Notes: generated from the letters alone by a model not told the origin. A stretch of DNA of 64,000 nt from Paucibacter sp. Y2R2-4 (GCF_025717535.1 NZ_JAJIRO010000002.1:1-64000), one strand, 5' to 3'; shown: positions 9,496 to 19,797, numbered from the stretch's first letter. Numbers and translations are program-made.

Positions 9496-9549
9496 GAATA
9501 AGCAAATTCGAAAACAGTTGTTTTCAGAATAAGCAAAGCTTGGCAAGCT
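9496..9549. promoter_or_regulatory. Candidate sulfur-regulon operator before sbp
   Basis: Two identical copies of GAATAAGCAAA (9496-9506 and 9527-9537) lie 31 bases apart. Between them is the perfect palindrome GAAAACA-GT-TGTTTTC (9510-9525), almost exactly central. A further palindrome AGCTTG-G-CAAGCT (9537-9549) adjoins the second repeat. The block sits 46-99 bases before the sbp ATG in the divergent gap with lolC. Position and AT-rich symmetry fit a LysR-type activator such as CysB; the identity of the regulator is inference. Confidence 0.6.
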
Positions 9550-9594
9550 AGCGGCCTTCGCTGAACCAGCGTCAAACCTAGATTCGGAGCCGCC

Positions 9595-10641
9595 ATGACA
9601 CAGATCAACTCGCTGACTACCCCCGTTCGCCGCCGCCAGCTGATGCTGGCCACGGCCTTGGCCAGCCTGGCGACCTTGCCCATGGCAGCGCTGGCGCAGG
9701 CACCGGCAGATACTTTGCTGAACGTCTCTTACGACGTCAGCCGCGAGCTGTACAAAGAGATCAACCCCGCCTTCATCGCCCAATACAAGGCCAAGACCGG
9801 CAAAGCCTTGACCATCAACCAGTCGCACGGCGGCTCCAGCAAGCAGATTGGCTCGGTCATTGGCGGGCTGGAAGCCGATGTGGTGACCATGAACCAGGCC
9901 ACGGACGTGGACACCCTGGCCGAGAAAGGCTTGACTCCGGCCGAATGGCGCAGCCGCTTCCCGAATAACGCGGCACCCTACAGCTCCACCATCCTGTTTC
10001 TGGTGCGCAAAGGCAACCCCAAGGGCATCAAGGACTGGGCTGATCTGACCCGCGCCGGCGTGCAAGTCATCATCCCCAACCCCAAGGTCACGGGCAATGG
10101 CCGTTACAGCTATCTGGCCGCCTGGGGCGCGGTGATCGCCAAGGGCGGCACCGAGGCCCAAGCACGCGAGCAAGTGGCCAAGATTTTTGCCAATGTGCCA
10201 GTGCTGGACGGCGGCGGCCGCGGCGCCACCACCACCTTCACGCAGCGCGGCATTGGTGATGTACTGCTGACCTTTGAATCCGAAGCGGAAATGATCGAGA
10301 ACGAATTCGGCAAGGGCCTGTTCGAAGTCGTCAACCCCAGCGTCTCCATCGAAGCCGAAGCGCCGGTCGCCATCGTCGACAAGGTCGCCGCCAAAAAGGG
10401 CACGACCGTGGTGGCCAAAGCCTATCTGGACTATCTCTACACGCCCGAGGCGCAAGCCATCATCGCCAAACACAACTTCCGCCCGCGCGACACTGCCGTG
10501 TTCAAGCGTGAAGAAAAGCGCTTTGCGCCGATCAAGCTCTTCAGCGTTGACCAGTTGCTGGGCGGCTGGTCCAAGGTCAGCAAGACGCATTTCGCTGACG
10601 GCGGCACCTACGACCAGATCGTCGCCGGCATCAAGCGCTAA
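9595..10641 (+). CDS. sbp: Periplasmic sulfate-binding protein
   Basis: Substrate-binding subunit of the sulfate/thiosulfate ABC importer, exported to the periplasm. The 348-residue protein starts with a basic region VRRRQ and a hydrophobic core ending in ALAQA (signal peptide, about 1-35). The mature part opens with the family signature SYDVSRELYKEINPAF and has the SHGGSSKQ sulfate-contact region and an IIPNPKVTGNGRYSYLAAWG segment. It is the first gene of sbp-cysT-cysW-cysA and is preceded by the repeat-palindrome block at 9496-9549. Sbp and CysP are hard to separate without alignment. Confidence 0.95.
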   Translation: MTQINSLTTPVRRRQLMLATALASLATLPMAALAQAPADTLLNVSYDVSRELYKEINPAFIAQYKAKTGKALTINQSHGGSSKQIGSVIGGLEADVVTMNQATDVDTLAEKGLTPAEWRSRFPNNAAPYSSTILFLVRKGNPKGIKDWADLTRAGVQVIIPNPKVTGNGRYSYLAAWGAVIAKGGTEAQAREQVAKIFANVPVLDGGGRGATTTFTQRGIGDVLLTFESEAEMIENEFGKGLFEVVNPSVSIEAEAPVAIVDKVAAKKGTTVVAKAYLDYLYTPEAQAIIAKHNFRPRDTAVFKREEKRFAPIKLFSVDQLLGGWSKVSKTHFADGGTYDQIVAGIKR

Positions 10642-10671
10642 ATCGACATCTCAGCGTATTCTTTCTTCGAC

Positions 10672-11559
10672 ATGAGCTCTGCCGTTTCCGCTGCTGCACG
10701 ACCAGCACCCGATGAATTGCCCAAACGCGCCAAGCGCCGGGTCTTGCCCGGCTTTGGCCCGACCATGGGCTTTACCTTGTTCTATCTGTCGCTGATTGTG
10801 TTGATCCCGCTGTCGGCGGTGTTCATCAAGTCGGCCGGGCACGGTTTTGACGCCTTTTGGGCGGCCGCCAGTGCCCCGCGTGTGGTGGCCTCTTACAAGC
10901 TGAGTTTTGGCCTGTCGCTGCTGGCTGCCGCCATCAATCTGGTGTTCGGCCTGATCTTGGCGTGGAGCTTGGTGCGCTATGAGTTCTTTGGCAAGAAGAT
11001 TGTCGATGCGCTGATCGACCTGCCCTTCGCCCTACCCACCGCCGTGGCCGGCATTGCGCTGACCGCGCTGTATGCCCCCAACGGCTGGCTGGGCCAGTTG
11101 CTGGAGCCCTGGGGCATCAAGGTTGCTTTCACGCCCTTGGGCATCTTGATTGCGCTGGTCTTCATCGGCCTGCCTTTCATTGTCCGCACCGTGCAGCCGG
11201 TCTTGGAAGACATGGAAACCGAGCTGGAAGAAGCCGCCGCCAGCCTGGGCGCGCACCGCTGGCAAACCTTCCGCCTGGTGGTCTTGCCGACCTTGATGCC
11301 GGCGCTGCTGACCGGCTTTGCGCTGGCCTTTGCGCGCGCCGTGGGTGAATACGGTTCGGTCATCTTCATCGCCGGCAACCTGCCCATGGTCAGCGAAATC
11401 ACGCCACTGATGATCATCTCCAAGCTGGAGCAATACGACTATGTCGGCGCCACCGCCATCGCCGCGGTGATGTTGATTTTTTCCTTCACCCTGCTATTGC
11501 TGATCAACGGCTTGCAGGCCTGGAGCTCACGCCGTAACGGTCAAGAAGGACGCAAATAA
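10672..11559 (+). CDS. cysT: Sulfate ABC transporter permease CysT
   Basis: First permease subunit of the sulfate/thiosulfate importer (also called CysU), 295 residues with about six transmembrane helices. The cytoplasmic EAA loop is clear: [21 protein letters not shown], the site contacted by the CysA ATPase. The [10 protein letters not shown] motif follows, as is typical of CysT. It lies 30 bases after sbp, and its TAA stop overlaps the cysW ATG by one base, so cysT and cysW are co-translated. Confidence 0.96.
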   Translation: MSSAVSAAARPAPDELPKRAKRRVLPGFGPTMGFTLFYLSLIVLIPLSAVFIKSAGHGFDAFWAAASAPRVVASYKLSFGLSLLAAAINLVFGLILAWSLVRYEFFGKKIVDALIDLPFALPTAVAGIALTALYAPNGWLGQLLEPWGIKVAFTPLGILIALVFIGLPFIVRTVQPVLEDMETELEEAAASLGAHRWQTFRLVVLPTLMPALLTGFALAFARAVGEYGSVIFIAGNLPMVSEITPLMIISKLEQYDYVGATAIAAVMLIFSFTLLLLINGLQAWSSRRNGQEGRK

Positions 11560-12445
11560 TGGCCGGCATCGTTTCAAGCTTGGGCGTGCCGCAAAAGAGC
11601 GGCGGCCGCTACCAAAACAATCCCGCCACCCGCGAGGCCCCATGGGTCCGCTACCTGCTCCTGACTCTGGGCCTGAGCTTCTTCGCTTTGTTCTTGGTGA
11701 TGCCTTTGGTGGCCGTCTTCAGCGAGGCGCTGCGCAAAGGCTGGGAGGTCTACCTCGCGGCCTTGGTCGAAGCCGACGCCGTCTCGGCCATCAAGCTCAC
11801 GCTGATCGCCGCCGTGATTTCAGTCCCGCTGAACCTGGTGTTTGGCGTCAGCGCCGCCTGGGCGGTGGCCAAACATGACTTCCGTGGCAAGCAGTTGCTG
11901 ATCACCTTCATCGACCTGCCCTTCTCGGTGTCGCCAGTGGTGGCGGGCTTGGTCTATGTGCTGCTGTTTGGCGCGCAGGGTTGGTTTGGCACGTGGCTGC
12001 AGGCCAATGATGTGAAGATCATCTTCGCCGTGCCCGGCATCGTGCTGGCCACCATCTTCGTGACCTTCCCCTTCGTGGCGCGCGAGTTGATTCCCTTGAT
12101 GCAGGCCCAGGGCCGCGACGAAGAAGAAGCCGCCACCGTGCTGGGCGCTACCGGCTGGCAAACTTTCTGGCGCGTGACGCTGCCGAATGTGAAGTGGGGC
12201 CTGCTTTACGGCGTGATCCTGTGCAATGCACGTGCCATGGGTGAGTTCGGCGCGGTGTCGGTGGTCTCGGGCCATATCCGTGGCCAGACCAACACCCTGC
12301 CCCTTCATGTCGAGATTCTCTACAACGAGTACCAGTTCGCCGCCGCCTTCGCGGTGGCATCGATCCTGGCCCTGCTGGCCCTGGTCACGCTGATCCTCAA
12401 ACAATTCGTCGAGTGGAATGCCCACCGCGTTCTGAAGGAAGCCCC

Positions 12446-12449
<4 letters not shown>
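11559..12449 (+). CDS. cysW: Sulfate ABC transporter permease CysW
   Basis: Second permease subunit of the sulfate importer, 296 residues and about six transmembrane helices. The EAA loop reads [20 protein letters not shown], followed by [20 protein letters not shown], the usual CysW signature. The start overlaps the cysT stop by one base and the stop overlaps the cysA ATG as ATGA. The three membrane-complex genes are thus one translationally linked unit, fitting fixed subunit ratios. Confidence 0.96.
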
Positions 12450-13510
<1,061 letters not shown>

Positions 13511-13559
13511 GTTTCAAACCCAAGGTCCAACAAAGTCTGGTCCTCGGGCTCTTAAGAAA

Positions 13560-13591
13560 AAGGCCCGCTGAGCGATCACTCAGCGGGCCTT
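13560..13591. terminator. Bidirectional intrinsic terminator, cysA / PEP-CTERM gene
   Basis: A perfect 13-base-pair stem, AAGGCCCGCTGAG (13560-13572) with CTCAGCGGGCCTT (13579-13591), closes a six-base loop. It lies between the convergent cysA and the minus-strand PEP-CTERM gene. On the minus strand the stem runs directly into a T-rich tract, giving a classic terminator; on the plus strand the tract is shorter. Confidence 0.85.
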
Positions 13592-13617
13592 ACTCATTGA
13601 AATCGAGGCAATGCAGC

Positions 13618-14283
13618 TCAGGCCGTCTTGCGTCGCCGAGCAATGGCGCCGACAGCAATCAAGCCCACGGCCATCAAGCCATAAGTCGAGGGCTCAGGCA
13701 CGGCCGCGGTCACGCCGAAGGTGATGTTGCCGCTGTCCCACTGGCCATCGGCCACGCCGGGAGCACCATCTTTCCAAGACTCGGAGAACTCAACGCGCAA
13801 GATGCCATCCGCCTGCACATTGAAGGCCAAGCCCAGATCGGTCAAGCTGGCGGAGCCGGTATAGGTCTTGGTGCCGGCGAAGAACTCGGTGCCCGGTGTG
13901 AAGACCACGCCGTCATTGCCGGCCGAACTGCTGAAACTGACCTGCATGTCGGCCAACCAGCTCTCACCGAAAGCAGTCAGGGTGACGTTCCAATCCACCG
14001 ACGCGATGGTGGCATTGGCGCCGACATTGAAGAACTTCACCGTATTGCCGGGGTCGCCTGGGAGGCCCACGCTTTGTGCGCCAGCCACATCGACCACCAA
14101 GCTGCTGTATGGCGACGGGGCATACAGATCAACCGCACTGCTCAGCGCGCCATATTCAGCCAAGACCGGCACCTGGATTGCGCTCGGCACCCGGTCACCG
14201 GCATGGGCTGACCCTAAGCCCATTGCGCCTAGCGCTGCCGCCACGATCATCCACTGCCGAGCCACTAGCGTTTTCTTATGCAT
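13618..14283 (-). CDS. PEP-CTERM sorting-domain protein
   Basis: Secreted protein of 221 residues with an N-terminal signal peptide ending near AHAGD (about residue 29). Its C-terminal PEP-CTERM anchor has VPEPSTYG at about 195-202, a hydrophobic helix, then the basic cluster ARRRKTA. In characterised systems such tails are processed by an exosortase of the XrtA type for export linked to exopolysaccharide. The central region is Ser/Gly/Ala-rich and resembles the beta-sandwich of many PEP-CTERM proteins, without an assignable enzyme domain. GGAG precedes the ATG by seven bases. The gene is divergent to a second PEP-CTERM gene; no exosortase is in the window. Confidence 0.85.
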   Translation of the reverse strand: MHKKTLVARQWMIVAAALGAMGLGSAHAGDRVPSAIQVPVLAEYGALSSAVDLYAPSPYSSLVVDVAGAQSVGLPGDPGNTVKFFNVGANATIASVDWNVTLTAFGESWLADMQVSFSSSAGNDGVVFTPGTEFFAGTKTYTGSASLTDLGLAFNVQADGILRVEFSESWKDGAPGVADGQWDSGNITFGVTAAVPEPSTYGLMAVGLIAVGAIARRRKTA

Positions 14284-14785
14284 TTCAGAGCTCCAAAGCT
14301 TGAGTTAGTAGGAAAGCTGCCCATGGGTCCCCCTGAGCTGTCGTGAATTTGTCACGCGCCAAGCACTAGACCAAGAGGACTGACCCCTAAGGGGCACAAG
14401 GGACCGCAGCTAGGCTCCCAGGGAAATCCCTTGGGTCTTCAAGCTGACAGGGGCGACCCTGCAAGTCCTTCGTTCAAGGCCAGCGAATCAATCCGAGCGC
14501 CAAGCTGGCCGGTCGAACCCAAAAATAAGACCACATAAATACCAAAAAAGATGGGAGCCCATTTACTTTCTAGAGCTTTGAATCTGAGCCGGCCTCGGAG
14601 AATCCCCCTCTTTAGAGGGATGAATTGATTTTTCCACCCCCGATCCAAGTGTGGAAAAACCCGCAAATCAGCGAAGACCCCCCGTGGGCGCGGGGTTTGG
14701 TATTTAAGTGGTCCTTCCTACACTATGTTCATCAGTTTGAAACCCTATACAAGGGTTGAGTCAACCCCTATATCAAGGAACCTCG
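14284..14785. promoter_or_regulatory. Divergent regulatory gap between two PEP-CTERM genes
   Basis: About 500 bases without a credible gene; it is more AT-rich than its surroundings. It holds an inverted repeat CGTGA-N5-TCACG (14342-14356), a perfect hairpin CCCTCT-TT-AGAGGG (14606-14619) and a perfect 15-base palindrome GGGTTGA-G-TCAACCC (14753-14767). The last sits just before the ribosome-binding site of the plus-strand gene. An open frame at 14439-14666 has no family resemblance and is judged spurious. Confidence 0.5.
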
Positions 14786-15376
14786 ATGACACAGCGCAAT
14801 TTTCTGAAGAGTGGTCTGGCCGCAGCCGCATTGATCTTGGCCGCCTCAGCCAGCCAAGCCGCTCCTACCGTTCTGGACTTTTCGGAACTCCAGAACATCG
14901 GCAACAAAAAGGTAAGCAGCATTCAGGACGGCGGCTACACCCTCTCCAACAACTGCGCAGGCAATGCTTGCTTCAAAGGCGGTAAAGACAGCTTGCGTTC
15001 CGATGTTGGCGGCTCATGGACCACGCTGAAGAAAGACGATGGCAAGGTGTTCGACTTACTGAGCATTCAGTTGGACGACGTCTACAACGGCTTTTGGGGC
15101 CCGGCTTACAGCGACTACAAGATCGACTTTACTTTCAAGTACGCATCGGGCAAAGAAGGCAAGAAGACCGTCTTCTTGGACCAGACCTTTGGCTTCCAAA
15201 CCTTCAATCTGAACGAAACCTATTTGCGCAGCGCCAGCTGGATGTCCACCGCCTACCTGCGCTTCGACAATATTCAGACCAGCCCCATTCCTGAGCCAAC
15301 CACCCTGGCCCTGCTGCCCTTGGCCCTGGGCGGTGCCTTCTTGGCCAGCCGTCGTCGCAAGTCTGCAGGCAAGTAA
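14786..15376 (+). CDS. PEP-CTERM sorting-domain protein
   Basis: Secreted 196-residue protein with a signal peptide (MTQRNFLKSGLAAAALILAA, cleavage near SQAAPT). Its C-terminal PEP-CTERM tail runs over 168-196: IPEPTTLALLP, a hydrophobic helix, then ASRRRKSAGK. Two cysteines in NNCAGNACF may form a disulfide. The body, beginning TVLDFSEL, resembles other small betaproteobacterial PEP-CTERM proteins predicted to be beta-sandwiches; the function is unknown. The start at 14786 follows AAGGAA by five bases. An upstream in-frame TTG lies inside a palindrome and is not used. It ends in front of a strong terminator shared with polA. Confidence 0.85.
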   Translation: MTQRNFLKSGLAAAALILAASASQAAPTVLDFSELQNIGNKKVSSIQDGGYTLSNNCAGNACFKGGKDSLRSDVGGSWTTLKKDDGKVFDLLSIQLDDVYNGFWGPAYSDYKIDFTFKYASGKEGKKTVFLDQTFGFQTFNLNETYLRSASWMSTAYLRFDNIQTSPIPEPTTLALLPLALGGAFLASRRRKSAGK

Positions 15377-15440
15377 TTTGCGCTGAGGCTGACTCGCCGA
15401 GCTGATGCCCAAAGGCGCCAGCCAGGTGCCCGCCGGCAGT

Positions 15441-15478
15441 AAAAAGCCCGTTCAGGTCAACGCCTGAACGGGCTTTTT
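15441..15478. terminator. Bidirectional intrinsic terminator, PEP-CTERM gene / polA
   Basis: A perfect 16-base-pair inverted repeat, AAAAAGCCCGTTCAGG (15441-15456) with CCTGAACGGGCTTTTT (15463-15478), has a six-base loop. The A-tract on one arm and T-tract on the other let it terminate both the plus-strand PEP-CTERM gene and minus-strand polA. Confidence 0.92.
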
Positions 15479-15500
15479 GTCATGTGAATCGACAGAAGGA

Positions 15501-18269
15501 TCAGTGCGCCTGATCCCAGTTCGCACCGACGCCCACCTCGGCCAAGAGCGGCACCTTCAACTGCGCCACGCCGGCCATCAAGCGCGGCACCTCGGTCTTA
15601 ACCCAATCGAGTTCAGCTTCGGGCACCTCGAAGACCAATTCATCGTGCACCTGCATGACGATGCGGGTCGCCTTGCCTTCGGCATCCAAGGCCGCTTGCA
15701 CCGCAATCATGGCCAGCTTGATCAAGTCGGCTGCGGTGCCCTGCATCGGCGCATTGATGGCCTGGCGCTCGGCGCCGGTGCGACGAGGGCCGTTGCCGGA
15801 GTTGATTTCGGGCAGCCAGAGGCGCCGACCAAACACCGTCTCCACATAACCCTTGGCCTTGGCTGACTCGCGAGTGGCGTCCATATAGTGCTTCACACCC
15901 GCAAAGCGGTTGAAGTAGAGGTCAATGTAGTCGCGCGCGGCCTTGGGGTCGATGCCCAGTGACTGCGCCAAGCCAAAGGCGCCCATGCCGTAGATCAAAC
16001 CGAAATTGATGGTCTTGGCATAGCGGCGCTGCTCGGAAGTGACTTCGTTCAGCGGTGTGCGGAACACCTCGGAGGCGGTGGCGCGGTGCACATCCTCGCC
16101 TTGGCCGAAGGCGCGCAAAAGGCCTGGGTCTTCGCTGATATGCGCCATGATGCGCAGCTCGATCTGCGAATAGTCGGCGCTGACAATCAAATGCCCCGGC
16201 GGCGCGATAAAGGCCTCGCGCACGCGGCGGCCTTCGGCGGTGCGGATCGGGATGTTCTGCAGATTCGGGTCGTTACTGGACAAACGCCCGGTCACCGCCA
16301 CCGCTTGCGCATAGTTGGTGTGCACCCGGCCGGTGGCGGGGTTGATCATCAAAGGCAGCTTATCGGTATAGGTGCTCTTGAGCTTGGCCAGGCCGCGGAA
16401 CTCCAAGATCTTGGCCGGCAGCGGATAGTCGGCCGAGAGTTTCTCCAGCACCTCTTCATCGGTGGACGGCGCGCCCGTGGCAGTCTTCTTGACGACCGGC
16501 AGACCCAGCTTGGTGAACAAGATCTCGCCAATCTGCTTGGGGCTGCCCAGATTGAAGGGCTGGCCGGCAATGTCATAAGCCTCTTGCTCCAGCGCCAGCA
16601 GGCGCTGACCCAGCTCATGGCTTTGCGCCTGCAGCACGGCGGCATCAATCAAGACGCCGGTGCTTTCAATGCGCGCCAGCAAGGCGCTGGTGGGCAACTC
16701 GATTTTTTCGTAGACAAAGCGCAAGCCGGCTTCATCCTCCAGCTGTGGCCACAGGCGCTGATGGACTTGCAAGCACATGTCCGAGTCTTCGCTGGAATAC
16801 TCGGCCGCGCGCGCCACATCGACCTGCGCAAAGGGAATCTGATTGACGCCTTTGCCACACAGGTCTTCATAGCTTAGGCCGCTGCGGCCGAGAAAACGCT
16901 CGCCCAAAGCGCCCAGGCCGTGGCTCTTGTGCGCTTCCAGCACATAACTCTGCAACATGGTGTCATGCAGGATGCCGCGCAGGGCGATGCCATGGTTGGC
17001 GAAGACATGGGTGTCGTACTTCAGGTTCTGGCCGAGCTTGGGCGCATCGGCATCTTCCAGCCAAGGCTTGAGCTTGGCCAAGACCTCCTCCAGCGGCAGC
17101 TGTTGCGGCGCATCCGGGCCGTCATGGCGCAAGGGGATGTAGGCCGCTTCGCCCGCCTGCACGCTGAAGGAGATGCCAACGATGCGGGCCTTCATCGGCT
17201 CGAGCGAATCGGTCTCGGTATCGAGCGAAGCAAGCGGCGCCGCTTGCAAGCGAGCGAGCCAGGCATCGAAACGGTCCCAATCCAAAATGGTTTCGTAGTC
17301 GCGCGGCAACGGGGCGATGGGCGCAATGCCGGGCTCTGCGCTTGGCGCATCGGCAAACAAATCGCCACTCTCACCCAAGGCCGGGGCCACCGCTGCGGGC
17401 GCGCCGCCAAGTTCCTTCAGCCAAGTCTTGAAGCCATTGCGGGCATAGAAGTCGCGCAAGCCCTCCTCGTCGACCGGCTTCAAGGCCAAGGCATCCAGCG
17501 CTGGCCACTGCGGCACATGGCCATTCAGATCACAGTCGCACACCACCGTCACCAGCTTGCGGCCCATGGGCAGCCAGTCCAGCGCCTTGCGAAGGTTCTC
17601 GCCCGCCACGCCCTTGATCTTGTCCGCATGAGCAATCACGCCGTCCAGCGAACCGTATTCGGCGATCCACTTGGCCGCGGTCTTGGGGCCAACTTTCTCG
17701 ACGCCGGGCACGTTATCGACCGTGTCGCCCATCAGGGTCAGGTAGTCGATGATGCGGTCGGGCGGCACGCCGAACTTGGCGACCACGCCGGCCACGTCCA
17801 GCGTCTCGTTGCTCATGGTGTTGATGAGCGTCACCTCATGCGTGACCAACTGCGCCAAGTCTTTATCGCCGGTGGACACCACCACCGCATGGCCGGCATT
17901 GGCCGCCACGCGGGCCAAGGTGCCAATCGCGTCGTCCGCCTCAATGCCGGGCACTTCCAGAATCGGCCAGCCCAGCAAGGCGACCACTTCGTGAATCGGC
18001 GCGATCTGCTCGCGCAAGGCATCGGGCATGGGCGCTCGCTGCGCCTTGTATTCGGGATACCAATCGTCGCGGAAGGTCTTGCCCTTGGCGTCGAACACGC
18101 AGACCGCATGCTCGGCGCCGATTTGATCGCGCAAGCGCTTCATCATCGCCACCATGCCGTGCACCGCACCGGTCGGCACACCGCCGGGGCCGCGCAAATC
18201 GGGCATCGCATGATAAGCACGGTAGAGATAGCTGGAACCGTCGACCAGCAACATGATGGGTTTGCTCAT
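15501..18269 (-). CDS. polA: DNA polymerase I
   Basis: Three-domain DNA polymerase I (922 residues) for gap filling and Okazaki-fragment processing. The N-terminal flap 5'-nuclease starts LLVDGSSYLYRAYHAMPDL. The proofreading 3'-5' exonuclease is probably active, since LDTETD, NLKYDTH and YSSEDSD keep the acidic residues. The polymerase core has motif A SADYSQIELR, motif B RRYAKTINFGLIYGMG and motif C QVHDELVFEV. The start is uncertain: 18269 (MSKPIMLL) was chosen, but ATG at 18278 lies in frame and neither has a good ribosome-binding site. It is divergent from the DUF2782 gene with only 41 bases between. Confidence 0.97.
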   Translation of the reverse strand: MSKPIMLLVDGSSYLYRAYHAMPDLRGPGGVPTGAVHGMVAMMKRLRDQIGAEHAVCVFDAKGKTFRDDWYPEYKAQRAPMPDALREQIAPIHEVVALLGWPILEVPGIEADDAIGTLARVAANAGHAVVVSTGDKDLAQLVTHEVTLINTMSNETLDVAGVVAKFGVPPDRIIDYLTLMGDTVDNVPGVEKVGPKTAAKWIAEYGSLDGVIAHADKIKGVAGENLRKALDWLPMGRKLVTVVCDCDLNGHVPQWPALDALALKPVDEEGLRDFYARNGFKTWLKELGGAPAAVAPALGESGDLFADAPSAEPGIAPIAPLPRDYETILDWDRFDAWLARLQAAPLASLDTETDSLEPMKARIVGISFSVQAGEAAYIPLRHDGPDAPQQLPLEEVLAKLKPWLEDADAPKLGQNLKYDTHVFANHGIALRGILHDTMLQSYVLEAHKSHGLGALGERFLGRSGLSYEDLCGKGVNQIPFAQVDVARAAEYSSEDSDMCLQVHQRLWPQLEDEAGLRFVYEKIELPTSALLARIESTGVLIDAAVLQAQSHELGQRLLALEQEAYDIAGQPFNLGSPKQIGEILFTKLGLPVVKKTATGAPSTDEEVLEKLSADYPLPAKILEFRGLAKLKSTYTDKLPLMINPATGRVHTNYAQAVAVTGRLSSNDPNLQNIPIRTAEGRRVREAFIAPPGHLIVSADYSQIELRIMAHISEDPGLLRAFGQGEDVHRATASEVFRTPLNEVTSEQRRYAKTINFGLIYGMGAFGLAQSLGIDPKAARDYIDLYFNRFAGVKHYMDATRESAKAKGYVETVFGRRLWLPEINSGNGPRRTGAERQAINAPMQGTAADLIKLAMIAVQAALDAEGKATRIVMQVHDELVFEVPEAELDWVKTEVPRLMAGVAQLKVPLLAEVGVGANWDQAH

Positions 18270-18310
18270 GGGCGACATTGTCGTGCAGGCCAGCGGCATA
18301 GAATGGCAGC

Positions 18311-18694
18311 ATGTCACCCGCCCACGCTCACTTCTCCTTCTCTGGCATTTCTGGCTTGTTGCAGGCCTTGCTGATGAGCTTGCTGCTCAGCGTCAATGCG
18401 CAAGCCGCAGAACCCGCCGCTGAGAAAGCCAGCGACAAGCCGGCCAGCGCCCCCGTGGTCGCGGCCGGCGTGCCGGATGCGCAAGTGAGCGAAACGGTGA
18501 TTGAAGATGACAGCAACCGCATTGAAGAACTGCGCGTGCGAGGCCAAACCCAAAAGGTCACGGTCCAGCCCAAGAACAGCAAACTACCAAGCTACGAGAT
18601 CATCATGGGCGACGGCAGTCGCGACCTCTCGCCCGGCGCCGGCACCAGCCGCGGAGCCGCTGGCCGGCGCGTGTGGAGCGTGCTGAATTTCTGA
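18311..18694 (+). CDS. DUF2782 family protein
   Basis: A 127-residue exported protein of unknown function. A signal peptide (about 1-32, ending NAQAAEP) is followed by an Ala/Pro/Lys-rich linker. The conserved DUF2782 core is ETVIEDDSNRIEELRVRGQT at about 58-77, then VTVQPK and PSYEIIMGDGSRDLS. The gene lies between polA and thrB. The same three-gene neighbourhood is known in Pseudomonas, which suggests an old association. A -10-like TAGAAT (18299-18304) ends six bases before the ATG and no ribosome-binding site is present, so the transcript may be leaderless. Confidence 0.8.
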   Translation: MSPAHAHFSFSGISGLLQALLMSLLLSVNAQAAEPAAEKASDKPASAPVVAAGVPDAQVSETVIEDDSNRIEELRVRGQTQKVTVQPKNSKLPSYEIIMGDGSRDLSPGAGTSRGAAGRRVWSVLNF

Positions 18695-18766
18695 TGGCCA
18701 GGCCGGCCTGCCGCACTCGGCAGCCCCTCCTCCTGATCCTGGCCCGAACTCTCTCTAGCTGAAGAC

Positions 18767-19741
18767 ATGGCCGTATTCACCGAAGTTTCCCTCAGCGAAG
18801 CGCAAGCACTCGCCCATCGTTTGAAGCTGGGCCCCGTGCTGCAGCTGCGCGGCATCAGCGCCGGCATTGAAAACACCAACTACTTTCTGACCACCGAGTC
18901 GGGCGAGTATGTGCTGACGGTGTTTGAACGGTTGGGCTTTGAGCAACTGCCTTTTTACCTGCAGCTGATGAAGCACCTGGCCTCGCGCGGCTTGGCGGTG
19001 CCCGACCCGCAGGCCGATGCCGAAGGGCAGATCTTGTTTGAGCTGCAGGGCAAGCCCGCCGCCGTGGTCAACAAGCTGCGCGGCGGCCACCAGTTGGCGC
19101 CTGACCTGTTCCACTGCGAGCAAGTCGGCGCTGAGCTGGCTCGCATGCATTTAGCAGCGCAAGACTTCCCCTTTGAACAAGCCAATTTGCGTGGCCTGGC
19201 TTGGTGGAATGAGACGGTGCCCGTGGTGCTGCCCTTCCTCAGCCCCGAGCAAAGCGAATTGATCAGCGCCGAGCTGAGTTTTCAACAGCAACTGGCGGCC
19301 TCGGCCACTTATGCCGAGCTGCCGCGCGGACCCATCCATGCCGACCTGTTTCGCGACAATGTGATGTTCGAAGGCTTAGCCGGCCGCGAGCGCCTGAGCG
19401 GCTGCTTCGATTTCTACTTTGCAGGCGTCGACAGCTGGCTGTTTGACCTGGCGGTCTGTTTGAACGACTGGTGCATTGACCATGCCAGCGGCCGGCTTGA
19501 CGAACAACGCGCGGCCGCTTTTGTGCGCGCCTATGAAGGCGTGCGCCCCATGAGCGGCGCTGAGCACCGCTTGCTGCCGGCCCTGATGCGCGCCGCCGCT
19601 CTGCGTTTTTGGCTGTCGCGCTTGTGGGATGTCTACCTGCCGCGAGAGGCCAGCATGCTCAAGCCGCACGACCCCAGCCATTTCGAGCGCGTGCTGCGGG
19701 AGCGCATTGCGCGCCCCTGGCACGCCACCCTAGCTGAGTAG
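18767..19741 (+). CDS. thrB: Homoserine kinase (ThrB, choline-kinase-like type)
   Basis: Phosphorylates homoserine to O-phosphohomoserine for threonine synthesis. This 324-residue protein belongs to the APH/choline-kinase fold used by Pseudomonas and betaproteobacteria, not the GHMP kinase of E. coli. Diagnostic motifs are GISAGIENTNYFLTT near residues 29-43, the catalytic loop GPIHADLFRDNVMFE, and the metal-binding DFYFAGVDSWLFDLAVCLNDW. The ATG at 18767 follows GCTGAAGAC, a weak binding site. It sits between the DUF2782 gene and a BPSS1780-type membrane protein gene. Confidence 0.95.
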   Translation: MAVFTEVSLSEAQALAHRLKLGPVLQLRGISAGIENTNYFLTTESGEYVLTVFERLGFEQLPFYLQLMKHLASRGLAVPDPQADAEGQILFELQGKPAAVVNKLRGGHQLAPDLFHCEQVGAELARMHLAAQDFPFEQANLRGLAWWNETVPVVLPFLSPEQSELISAELSFQQQLAASATYAELPRGPIHADLFRDNVMFEGLAGRERLSGCFDFYFAGVDSWLFDLAVCLNDWCIDHASGRLDEQRAAAFVRAYEGVRPMSGAEHRLLPALMRAAALRFWLSRLWDVYLPREASMLKPHDPSHFERVLRERIARPWHATLAE

Positions 19742-19797
19742 GCCCGAACGGCTGGCTCAGCTTTTTGCAACCCCTCTGTTTTGATCCTCTGCCTCCC

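Noticed and set aside
9391-10590. 399-codon antisense open frame over sbp
   Set aside because: It overlaps the conserved sulfate-binding protein and its operator, and is composed of shadow-type residues.
14439-14666. 75-codon minus-strand frame in the PEP-CTERM gap
   Set aside because: No family resemblance or ribosome-binding site, and it lies across a regulatory gap rich in palindromes.
16920-18374. 484-codon antisense open frame over polA
   Set aside because: PolA motifs define the true frame. The antisense product is His/Arg/Gln-rich without any family.
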